Source of the DNA: Nitrospiria bacterium
Lineage (GTDB): Bacteria; Nitrospirota; Nitrospiria; Nitrospirales; UBA8639
DNA length: 5,344 bases
Assembly (NCBI GenBank): GCA_030430725.1
Contig: JAUIKP010000267.1
Location: forward strand, 1-5,344
Direction: 5' to 3'
Part shown: positions 1 through 5,344 of the stretch, one piece after another
Layout: the number at the start of each line of letters is the position of its first letter
Position numbering within the stretch: position 1 is the stretch's first letter
The notes under the pieces: model-generated
Database searches by the model: none
What the model saw: only the letters and a program-made list of their open reading frames with translations
What the model was told of the DNA's origin: nothing
Program-made: the position numbers and the translations under genes

Positions 1-224
1 CCCATCAGGTGCCGTTCAATTAACGCCACCTTGGCCCCGAGGGCTGACGCAATTGCCGCGGTGACTAATCCCGCAGTGCCGGCCCCGATGATGACGAGGT
101 TATATCGTCCGGACGGCGTAGGATTGTGCCATTGGGGCGGATGCACATTGTTGACCAACTCCTGGTTATAGTGGTCCTGGGGAAGGACTAATCCGTTATG
201 GGCTGGTGATTGTGGGGTGTTCAT
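1..224 (-). CDS. Mercuric-reductase-like FAD-dependent pyridine nucleotide-disulfide oxidoreductase, N-terminal part (truncated by window edge)
   Basis: Only the first 74 codons lie in the window; the rest runs off the left edge. The product starts MNTPQSPAHN and has a hydrophilic N-terminal extension of about 40 residues containing NNVHPPQWHNPTP. A classic FAD-binding Rossmann start follows: YNLVIIGAGTAG with GxGxxG at residues 47-52, then ALIE with the ribose-binding acidic residue E70, then RHLMG. In this family RHLMG is directly followed by the GDCLNxGCVPSK redox disulfide, so the active site falls just outside the window and cannot be verified. From memory, the extension and RHLMG are typical of proteins labelled mercuric reductase that lack the heavy-metal-binding NmerA domain; their true substrate is usually unknown, so mercury reduction should not be assumed. 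The start is supported by AGAGG at 231-235, 6 nt upstream of the ATG. It lies 34 nt after the VTT membrane-protein gene, probably in the same operon. Confidence 0.85.
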   Translation of the reverse strand, partial: MNTPQSPAHNGLVLPQDHYNQELVNNVHPPQWHNPTPSGRYNLVIIGAGTAGLVTAAIASALGAKVALIERHLM

Positions 225-230
225 CTGAGG

Positions 231-235
231 CCTCT
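231..235 (-). promoter_or_regulatory. Ribosome binding site of the truncated flavoprotein gene
   Basis: Read on the minus strand this is AGAGG, 6 nt before the ATG at 224-222. It fixes the start of the flavoprotein and lies in the 34-nt gap after the VTT gene. That gap shows no terminator-like hairpin, which fits a two-gene transcript. Confidence 0.6.
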
Positions 236-258
236 AGTTTAATAAAGGGTTCAGTCAT

Positions 259-1023
259 TTACGATTCAGGATTGATGATGCCGCCTTGAGTCTTCTTCCA
301 TTTCTGATAGGCCACCGGCATGAGGGCTAACAAGCCTAGGAGCGTAAAAGCGAGTAAGACCGGTGGGCTGGCAATTTCGCCCAAGGAATTGATTGTGCCC
401 AATTGGCGGCCCGCAAAGGCAAAAACAAAACTGCCGGGAATAATGCCAATGGACGTCGCCAGCACATAGGTGCCGAGGCGGACACGGGTGAGGCCGGAGA
501 CCAGATTCACGAGAAAAAAAGGAAAGGCCGGAATAAGTCGAAGAGTCATGAGATAACTAAACGCATTCTTGGCAAATCCTTCTTGAATGGTCCCAAGCCG
601 GTCGCCAAATTTTCGCTCCACCCAATCATGGAGTAGATAGCGGGCGGCCAAAAAGGCGAGCGTGGCTCCGGCGGTGGCCCCGATATTGACGAATAGGGTT
701 CCCATCAGGCTTCCAAACAGGAATCCTCCCGTCAACGTAAGGATCGCTCCGCCGGGAAGTGAGAACGCTGTTTGGAGAATATAGAGGAGAATAAATACCG
801 TGGCTGCGATTTCATAATGTGAGGCGGTGTAAGCTAATAAGGTATCTCGATTTTCCTTTAATGACTCGAGCGAGAGGTAGTGCCCAAGATCAAAAAAGAA
901 AAATGAACCGATGCCCGCCAACAGAATACATCCTATGAGAAGCTTCCCTCTCAAGGAATTGGGTGAGTCGGCTGGGGTGGTAGAAGGATGAGGCATGTGA
1001 GGCTCTATTATGTGGGTTTTCAT
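259..1023 (-). CDS. TVP38/TMEM64 family (VTT/SNARE-associated, DedA-like) inner-membrane protein
   Basis: A complete 254-residue integral membrane protein. A short polar N-terminus precedes TM1 at about residues 27-44. Further hydrophobic segments lie at about 70-88, 91-112, 113-130, 184-205 and 221-240. The VTT-domain signature is clear: LPGGAILTLTGGFLFG at about 89-104, a Gly/Ala-rich helix GATAGATLAFLAARYL at 115-130, and the conserved loop LRLIPAFPFFLVNLVSGLTR at 161-180 with R162, P165, P168 and N173. VTT proteins are bacterial relatives of eukaryotic TMEM41/VMP1 scramblases and DedA transporters. Bacterial members are linked to lipid or undecaprenyl-phosphate flipping and membrane homeostasis, but the substrate of this subfamily is not settled. 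The start is supported by GGAG at 1031-1034, 7 nt upstream; an internal ATG at residue 10 is a less likely alternative. The gene lies 34 nt before a flavoprotein gene. This pairing is recurrent, and fusions of VTT domains to such oxidoreductases are known, so a joint redox/membrane role is inferred. Confidence 0.93.
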   Translation of the reverse strand: MKTHIIEPHMPHPSTTPADSPNSLRGKLLIGCILLAGIGSFFFFDLGHYLSLESLKENRDTLLAYTASHYEIAATVFILLYILQTAFSLPGGAILTLTGGFLFGSLMGTLFVNIGATAGATLAFLAARYLLHDWVERKFGDRLGTIQEGFAKNAFSYLMTLRLIPAFPFFLVNLVSGLTRVRLGTYVLATSIGIIPGSFVFAFAGRQLGTINSLGEIASPPVLLAFTLLGLLALMPVAYQKWKKTQGGIINPES

Positions 1024-1030
1024 GGCAATT

Positions 1031-1034
1031 CTCC
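1031..1034 (-). promoter_or_regulatory. Ribosome binding site of the VTT membrane-protein gene
   Basis: GGAG on the minus strand (CTCC as printed), 7 nt before the ATG at 1023-1021. It supports that ATG over the internal ATG at codon 10, which has no comparable purine-rich site. Confidence 0.6.
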
Positions 1035-1245
1035 AGTCATGTTGTCGGCATTGCGATATTTGGTAAACCGCATGTCACTCATATGCTAGTTGGTCAGGGA
1101 TAGAAATTTTCGATCCTACGGCTGATTATCTCATGGCGTCCTGGGCGACATGGAGTTGTAGTCCTGATTTGGCGATATTTGTTACGAGGAAAGTTCGAGC
1201 GGCCAAGGCGGCAGTTTGGTCCTGGTTTGACGAGTGTTCGATTCA

Positions 1246-1260
1246 TCCCTGACACAGGGA
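1246..1260 (-). repeat. Perfect 6-bp inverted repeat (hairpin) just after the oxidoreductase stop codon
   Basis: TCCCTG and CAGGGA are separated by 3 nt, 24 nt past the TAA of the upstream oxidoreductase. An outer pair, TTCGA and TCGAA, flanks it on either side of a 6 x 4 nt internal loop, so the transcript could fold into a two-part stem. No T-run follows on the minus strand (the next bases are TGAATCG), so it is not a standard intrinsic terminator. It might act as a weak or factor-assisted 3' end, or mean nothing. Confidence 0.4.
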
Positions 1261-1284
1261 ACGTTTTCGAATGGGCAATGCAAT

Positions 1285-2670
1285 TTACGCAAGCGACAAT
1301 TTTCCAATGAGCTCCTCAGCGGGATAGGTAAGTATTTCAGCCAGAGTGGGATGGTAATGGGGGATGCGGAGAAGATCGTGGACTGTGCCGCGAAAATACA
1401 TGATGGCAATTAGTTCATGGATGAGTTCCGAGGCCTCCGGTCCGACAATATGGCCACCCAGAATCTCACCAGATTGAGGGTCACAGAGCACTTTGACGTG
1501 TCCATACGTTTCCCCCAGACAGAGAGACTTGCCATGGTCGTTAAAGGGGTAGGAGGCAACAAGATAGGGGAGCTGACGGTCCAGGCATTCCCGTTCGGAC
1601 AATCCCACGCTGGCCACCTGGGGATCGGTAAAGACGACCTGGGTCTTGAGGCGGGAATCAAAATGTTTGGGAGATTGGTTGGGATGAACCGCGTTCCAGC
1701 CTGCGATTTCGCCTTCTTCGATGGCAATATGAACGATTTCATACCCGCCGTTGACATCTCCAACGGCAAAAATATGTGGTTGGGATGTTCTCATTGCCTT
1801 GTTGACTAAAATAGCATTCGTTTGATGGGCAACCTGAGCTGCCTCCAAATTGAGACCGTCGATATTTGGCCGGCGGCCGAGGGCCTGGAGGATGGAGGTG
1901 GCGGTGACGTGTTTCATTTGGTCTTCATGACGGAAGTGAACCGTTTTCTGTTTCCCGGATGTGCTGACATCCCGTATTTGCGTGTTGGTATAGAGGTTCA
2001 TGCCTTCTGCCTGGAGATGGGTTTCTACCGGGCGGGCAAGATCTTCGTCTGAGTCGGAGAGAACGTGCCCGCTTCGTTGGAGCAGGGTGATGTTGACCCC
2101 AATGCGGGAAAAAAACTGCGCAAGTTCCAGTGCAACAGGTCCGCCTCCCAGAACGATCATGGATTCAGGCGCGGAATGAAGCTCAAGTGCCTCATCACTC
2201 GTGAGATAGCCAGCTTCTTCTAATCCTGGAAGGGGGATTCGCGCGATGACTGATCCGGTGGCGATGATAAACGCCTTCGCGGAGAGCTGGTGCCGACCGG
2301 CTTGAATGGTCTTCGGCGATACAAAATGGGCATGTTCCTGATAGAGGGTAAATCGCGGATCTCTGAGTGCGTGAATGCGATCCTCTGCAAATTCCTTAAT
2401 TAACCGATTTTTTCGATCGATAATGGCTGCAAGATTTGCCTGGAAGTTGGGTGAGTGAAGACCGAATTCCGGTGCTCGCCGGATCAGGGCCGCGATGTCG
2501 GATGAGCGGAGAATGGCTTTGGTCGGCATGCATCCCCGTAAGATGCAGAGGCCACCCAACGGACCCTGATCGACAATGCCGACATCGGCTCCTTCCGCTT
2601 GGGCGGTGCGGGCGGCTGCATAACCGGCCGACCCCCCTCCAATAATGATGATGTCATGGAAATGAGTCAT
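1285..2670 (-). CDS. FAD-dependent pyridine nucleotide-disulfide oxidoreductase (dihydrolipoyl dehydrogenase/mercuric reductase-like)
   Basis: A full-length 461-residue class I flavoprotein disulfide reductase. The FAD-binding start is DIIIIGGGSAG with GxGxxG at residues 11-16, followed by acidic D34. The redox disulfide is C42/C47 in GGLCILRGCMPTK. ATGS at 137-140 and the nucleotide-binding GGGPVALE at 175-182 follow. The second FAD motif, HIFAVGD, ends at D305. A dimerisation domain closes with H440 and E445 in HPTLAE, the catalytic dyad. Family chemistry is NAD(P)H to FAD to cysteine pair to a disulfide or other acceptor. In the strand after GGGPVALE the sequence is TLLQRS, with R199 where NADH enzymes have Glu; this hints at NADPH. 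There is no NmerA domain and no C-terminal vicinal Cys pair, so it is not a true mercuric reductase, and nothing links it to a 2-oxoacid dehydrogenase complex. The ATG at 2670 was chosen over one at 2742 because it has GAGG 7 nt upstream and begins directly at the Rossmann strand. The physiological substrate is unknown. Confidence 0.93.
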   Translation of the reverse strand: MTHFHDIIIIGGGSAGYAAARTAQAEGADVGIVDQGPLGGLCILRGCMPTKAILRSSDIAALIRRAPEFGLHSPNFQANLAAIIDRKNRLIKEFAEDRIHALRDPRFTLYQEHAHFVSPKTIQAGRHQLSAKAFIIATGSVIARIPLPGLEEAGYLTSDEALELHSAPESMIVLGGGPVALELAQFFSRIGVNITLLQRSGHVLSDSDEDLARPVETHLQAEGMNLYTNTQIRDVSTSGKQKTVHFRHEDQMKHVTATSILQALGRRPNIDGLNLEAAQVAHQTNAILVNKAMRTSQPHIFAVGDVNGGYEIVHIAIEEGEIAGWNAVHPNQSPKHFDSRLKTQVVFTDPQVASVGLSERECLDRQLPYLVASYPFNDHGKSLCLGETYGHVKVLCDPQSGEILGGHIVGPEASELIHELIAIMYFRGTVHDLLRIPHYHPTLAEILTYPAEELIGKLSLA

Positions 2671-2677
2671 GTGTGAG

Positions 2678-2681
2678 CCTC
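2678..2681 (-). promoter_or_regulatory. Ribosome binding site deciding the oxidoreductase start
   Basis: GAGG on the minus strand, 7 nt before the ATG at 2670-2668. The longer reading frame from 2742 would add 24 residues that fit no known part of the fold and would put this site inside the gene, so the shorter start is preferred. Confidence 0.6.
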
Positions 2682-2682
2682 G

Positions 2683-2882
2683 TCTTTCAGTATGAAAAGG
2701 GAAAGCACCCATGGTCGAATACCGGATGGGGGTATGTAGCACGAACAGTTTCCAGGAAGAAAGACACGTGTCCGCAAGCCATGCGCTCCTATCCTTCTGT
2801 GTTGGTTGGCGTAATTCAGTGGTTGTGTATCCAAGGCACTGCTTCTGACTTTCCCCTCAATGAAACATCCCATGGCCAATGA
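2683..2882. other. Non-coding stretch upstream of the oxidoreductase
   Basis: These 200 bases lie between the oxidoreductase start and the TPR remnant. All open frames here are short and lack family motifs. The promoter of the oxidoreductase should lie here. A CATACT box at about 40 nt before the start codon is the best -10-like string on the minus strand, but no -35 partner at normal spacing is convincing. The 5' part of the decayed TPR gene may once have occupied this stretch, but I cannot recognise it. Confidence 0.4.
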
Positions 2883-2913
2883 TTTGAATTGAACCCGTGT
2901 TGATTCGTACTAG

Positions 2914-3120
2914 TCCGGACATTGCCTGGAAGCCGTTGCGTCGTTTGGCCAAACTTTGCAGATTGATTCTGATTTGGATGAGGTCCGTTTTCATGCGGCA
3001 TTAGCGCTGCGCATGCTGGATCAGCATGGAGAAACGACTCAGTTCTTTCGACGGGCCGGGGAGTTGGATTCTTAGAATGCGACGATTCTCAATTCTGCCT
3101 TGTATCAGAAGCATCTGGGA
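2914..3120 (+). pseudogene. Decayed fragment of a tetratricopeptide-repeat (TPR) protein gene
   Basis: On the plus strand, opposite to all neighbours, one frame (codons at 2914, 2917 and so on) spells TPR-like sequence. GHCLEAVASFGQTLQIDSD (2917-2973) aligns without gaps to the helix-B half of the TPR consensus (G-x-x-x-E-A-x-x-x-F-x-x-x-L-x-I-D). DEVRFHAALALRMLDQHGE then TTQFFRRAGELDS resembles a complete following repeat. A TAG at 3073-3075 interrupts the frame, yet the next codons read NATILNSALYQKHLGR (3076-3123), which looks like helix A of a third repeat, so the TAG appears to be a nonsense mutation. Another TAG at 2911-2913 closes the frame upstream. In a shifted frame just before it, FELNPC (2883-2900) resembles the end of an earlier repeat, suggesting a frameshift and small deletion. 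There is no start codon or ribosome binding site, and no partner to assign a function. The assignment rests on pattern only. Confidence 0.55.
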
Positions 3121-3204
3121 CGGTCCTCGACGTGTGAGTGCCACTTGGGTGGAGGCTAACGGGATCGGCAGTCATGTGAGGTGGACGATGGAGGTGGAGG
3201 TTTC

Positions 3205-5154
3205 CTACAAATCAGGTGTATGAGGAGACCTCGTTTGTTTCTGCCTGATATCTTCGATTTTGGCAATGAGCGTTTCCACTTGATAGGGTTTTTGAATAAA
3301 GGCCGCCATGTCCGGGTTGTGAAATCTTTTCATGGCTTCCTCCTCGGAATATCCACTGGACAAAATTACCGGAATGGTTGCGTTAAGCCCTTGAATGTGT
3401 TCGAGGAATTGTTGTCCATCCATATTGGGCATGGTGAGATCGAGGAGCACGACCATAATCTCGTGTTGATGTTGCTGGAAGACCTGAATGCCAATTTGTC
3501 CGTCCGAGGCGACCAAGGTTTGCAATCCCATTTCTTCAAAGATCATGGAACAGGCCACCCGAACGTCTTCTTCGTCATCAACCACCAACACCATGGGTTT
3601 TTTTGTCAGTGAGGCATGCTGGGTGGGAACTGAGAAGACCGGCGCCTTCTTTGGTGAAGAACTGCGCGTGGTGGCGGGAAACAGTAACGTAAATTCTGTG
3701 CCGGCATCTGGTTGACTTCGAACAGCGATGGTGGCGGCATGGGCTTGAGCGAGTCCAAGAAGCGCCGCGAGTCCAAGTCCTCTCCCCGGGAGTTTGGTCG
3801 AAAAAAATGGGTCAAAAATTTTTGGAATCGTGTCGGATGTCATCCCGCACCCAGTGTCCTGAATGGTCAAGGCCACACTGCGGTTATCCGGAAGTTCTCC
3901 AATCACATACCAACTCTGAAAATTCTCTATTGTCGGCTCCCATTCGAAAGTGCGGATGGTGATGACCCCATCCTTTTCTCCACAGGCTTCAGACGCGTTT
4001 ATCACGATATTCATGATGAGTTGCCGCAATTGAGCTTGGTCGGCTCGAATCGGTGGAAGGGAGGGGGCGAGATCGTATTCGAAAGCCAGTCGTTTTGAAA
4101 GGGTGGCTCGGAGAAAAGGGGCCATGTCCTCGAGGAGTTTGGGAAGATTGATGACTTGAAAGTCCAAGCGGGTCTGCCCGGCAAATGCCAACATTTGATT
4201 GGCCAATTCCCCGCCGCGCAGACCGGCTTTTTCAATGAAGTCCAAGTGCTCTCGAGCAGGAGCGTCAGGAGGAAGAGCACGAAGGGCGAGACCGGAGCGG
4301 GCGACAATGGTCATCAGGAGATTGTTGAAATCATGAGCGATCCCTCCGGCGAGCACTCCCAGGCTTTCCAGTTTTTGTGAATATTGTCGTTCGATTTCAT
4401 GACGGCGTCGTTCGTCTTCGACTTTTCGCTGTTCTGTCACATCCCTGAGGGAGGCTAAATATGCGGGTTCTTCATCCCACTCAATAGGCACCACCCGCAT
4501 TTCTACAGGAGTGGCTCGTCCGGGTTCGCTCATAATGTCAATTTCCGTGGTCTGGTTTGCGGAGATCGGGAAACCAAAGGGGGATCCGGTGAGTTGTTCG
4601 GATGTCTTTTGGAAAAGCTGCTCTGCAGCCGGATTGGAAAAACGGATGAGTCCGTCATGTCCGACGACAAGGATTCCATCGCTGGATGATTGCAAAATGA
4701 TGCTGGACTGACGTTCAAGAGCGCGTATGCGAGGGATGGTGGTAAGCTGCTCGATCGCTTGCTCCATATGATGCCCGAGGAGTTTTTCCGATAGAGTGTT
4801 TTTGTTGAAATACTCTTGTGCACCCGATTGGATGGCGTGAGCCGCACGTTCTTCGTTACCGTACCCGGTGAGAAAAATGATGGGAGCCTTTGAGTGTGAG
4901 TGTGGCCTTCGTACTTTCGCCAGGAATTCTAATCCGGTCATATCCGTCAATTGGTCATCCAATAGCAGACAGTGAGGAGGGGAGATCTTGCAGGCTTCCC
5001 ATGCCTGGGTTCCTGTTTCCATTTCTTGGATGTCGAGGGGGATTGAAGCTGTGCGTCGGATCCATTGAGTATAGGTGGATCGGTCACTTGGGCTATCATC
5101 GACAATAAAAACCTTGAGAGTAGTGAGTTGAGATTTTTCAAGACGGCTTGGCAT
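3205..5154 (-). CDS. Soluble hybrid sensor histidine kinase, REC-PAS-HisKA-HATPase-REC
   Basis: A 649-residue cytoplasmic protein with no membrane segment. Receiver 1 (about 13-135) has acidic D19/D20, phosphoacceptor D66, T96 and K118. A PAS domain (about 146-240: DGILVVGHDGLIRFSNPAAEQLF to SLRDVTEQRK) is followed by a short charged coiled coil. The kinase core has H-box GGIAHDFNNLL with phospho-His H274, N-box Asn N386 in MNIVINASEA, G1 DTGCGM (433-438), the F-box IFDPFFSTK and G2 GRGLGLA (457-463). Receiver 2 (about 520-640) has D526/D527, D572 in LLDLTMPNMDG, S599 and K622-P623. All catalytic residues are present, so kinase and phosphorelay activity are expected. Input may be phosphorylation of receiver 1 by another kinase plus a PAS-bound cue; the output partner (HPt or regulator) is not in the window. 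Start choice is uncertain. The frame is open to a TTG at 5226 (24 extra residues), with ATGs at 5172 and 5154. None has a good ribosome binding site; 5154 is preferred because it begins about 10 residues before the first receiver strand. Confidence 0.92.
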   Translation of the reverse strand: MPSRLEKSQLTTLKVFIVDDSPSDRSTYTQWIRRTASIPLDIQEMETGTQAWEACKISPPHCLLLDDQLTDMTGLEFLAKVRRPHSHSKAPIIFLTGYGNEERAAHAIQSGAQEYFNKNTLSEKLLGHHMEQAIEQLTTIPRIRALERQSSIILQSSSDGILVVGHDGLIRFSNPAAEQLFQKTSEQLTGSPFGFPISANQTTEIDIMSEPGRATPVEMRVVPIEWDEEPAYLASLRDVTEQRKVEDERRRHEIERQYSQKLESLGVLAGGIAHDFNNLLMTIVARSGLALRALPPDAPAREHLDFIEKAGLRGGELANQMLAFAGQTRLDFQVINLPKLLEDMAPFLRATLSKRLAFEYDLAPSLPPIRADQAQLRQLIMNIVINASEACGEKDGVITIRTFEWEPTIENFQSWYVIGELPDNRSVALTIQDTGCGMTSDTIPKIFDPFFSTKLPGRGLGLAALLGLAQAHAATIAVRSQPDAGTEFTLLFPATTRSSSPKKAPVFSVPTQHASLTKKPMVLVVDDEEDVRVACSMIFEEMGLQTLVASDGQIGIQVFQQHQHEIMVVLLDLTMPNMDGQQFLEHIQGLNATIPVILSSGYSEEEAMKRFHNPDMAAFIQKPYQVETLIAKIEDIRQKQTRSPHTPDL

Positions 5155-5245
5155 GGTTGACGGCGTTCCCATGAATGGAAGTGGAAAGGCTGAGAATGAG
5201 GGGGAATGCACAAATGTATGCGTCAATCAAAGGTAAGGTTCCCCA

Positions 5246-5344
5246 TCACTCGGGATCTTGCAGTTGGTTATTTTGCTCAGTTTCGGGTGGACAACTCATG
5301 TAAAGGGGTATTCCTTGAATATTAATATCACTTTCAACAGATAC
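5246..5344 (-). CDS. Possible 3' end of an unidentified minus-strand gene (truncated by window edge)
   Basis: From the right edge a frame stays open for 32 codons and ends at TGA (5248-5246). The C-terminal reading includes INIQGIPLYMSCPPETEQ and ends in a polar tail, LQDPE. It has no recognisable motif, and 32 codons is too little to prove coding. Position favours it: the same strand as the kinase, and its stop is 19 nt before the alternative TTG start of the kinase or 91 nt before the preferred ATG. If real, the two genes may form an operon. Confidence 0.4.
   Translation of the reverse strand, partial: VSVESDINIQGIPLYMSCPPETEQNNQLQDPE

Larger units (their letters stand above)
1024..1284. 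other. Intergenic spacer without a convincing gene
   Basis: This 261-nt gap separates the VTT gene from the upstream oxidoreductase. It contains short open frames on both strands: minus 1246-1094 (50 codons), plus 1133-1252 (39 codons) and minus 1082-1020 (20 codons). None has a recognisable domain or a good ribosome binding site. The gap is long enough to hold a promoter for the VTT/flavoprotein pair, but I could not pick out a -35/-10 pair with acceptable spacing. The only clear structure is the inverted repeat near its right end, described separately. Confidence 0.5.

Noticed and set aside
1094..1252. Small ORFs on both strands of the spacer (50 codons minus, 39 codons plus)
   Set aside because: They overlap each other, have no Shine-Dalgarno and no recognisable motif.
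1417..2052. Plus-strand open frames of 130 and 76 codons opposite the oxidoreductase
   Set aside because: They lie wholly antisense to a gene with intact family motifs, have no recognisable domain, and look like shadows of its codon use.
1285..2670. Assignment as mercuric reductase (merA)
   Set aside because: There is no NmerA domain and no C-terminal vicinal cysteine pair, and no mer regulator or transporter is nearby.
3026..3223. 65-codon plus-strand frame starting MEKRLSSFDG
   Set aside because: It overlaps the TPR-like frame in a different phase, has no motif, and runs into the 3' end of the kinase gene; chance opening is likelier.
3181..4098. Plus-strand open frames of 143 and 128 codons opposite the hybrid kinase
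   Set aside because: The minus-strand frame carries all receiver, PAS and kinase motifs in order; the plus frames show none.
5319..5328. Perfect 10-bp palindrome ATATTAATAT
   Set aside because: It is AT-only, lies inside the putative upstream coding end, and is short enough to arise by chance; no second copy seen.

Overview
The window is a bacterial chromosomal segment with base composition near 50% GC by eye and four or five genes, all on the minus strand. Nothing in it fixes the taxon. The flavoprotein plus VTT-membrane-protein pairing and the PAS/HDFNN-type hybrid kinase are common in Gram-negative environmental bacteria. A Nitrospirota-like origin is possible, but that is a guess from general resemblance only.

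Layout, left to right: (1) 1-224, the first 74 codons of a mercuric-reductase-like FAD/pyridine-nucleotide-disulfide oxidoreductase, cut by the window edge just before its redox cysteines. (2) 259-1023, a complete TVP38/TMEM64 (VTT/DedA-like) membrane protein, 34 nt upstream of gene 1 and probably co-transcribed with it. (3) 1024-1284, a spacer with a small two-part hairpin and no convincing gene. (4) 1285-2670, a second, complete pyridine-nucleotide-disulfide oxidoreductase of 461 residues with an intact CxxxxC active site and a C-terminal HxxxxE dyad. (5) 2683-3204, a region with no intact gene. Its right half holds, on the plus strand, a decayed piece of a tetratricopeptide-repeat (TPR) gene with in-frame stops and no start. 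(6) 3205-5154 (possibly starting at 5226), a soluble hybrid sensor histidine kinase, REC-PAS-HisKA-HATPase-REC. (7) 5246-5344, a probable 3' end of a further minus-strand gene.

Functionally the left half looks like a redox-and-membrane module: two related NAD(P)H-dependent flavoproteins flank a VTT membrane protein. The right half is a signalling gene whose N-terminal receiver suggests it is controlled by an upstream kinase and passes phosphate to its C-terminal receiver or to an unseen HPt protein. No sequence evidence links the two halves, and the TPR remnant between them marks a site of past gene decay. I found no mobile element, CRISPR array, tRNA or rRNA.
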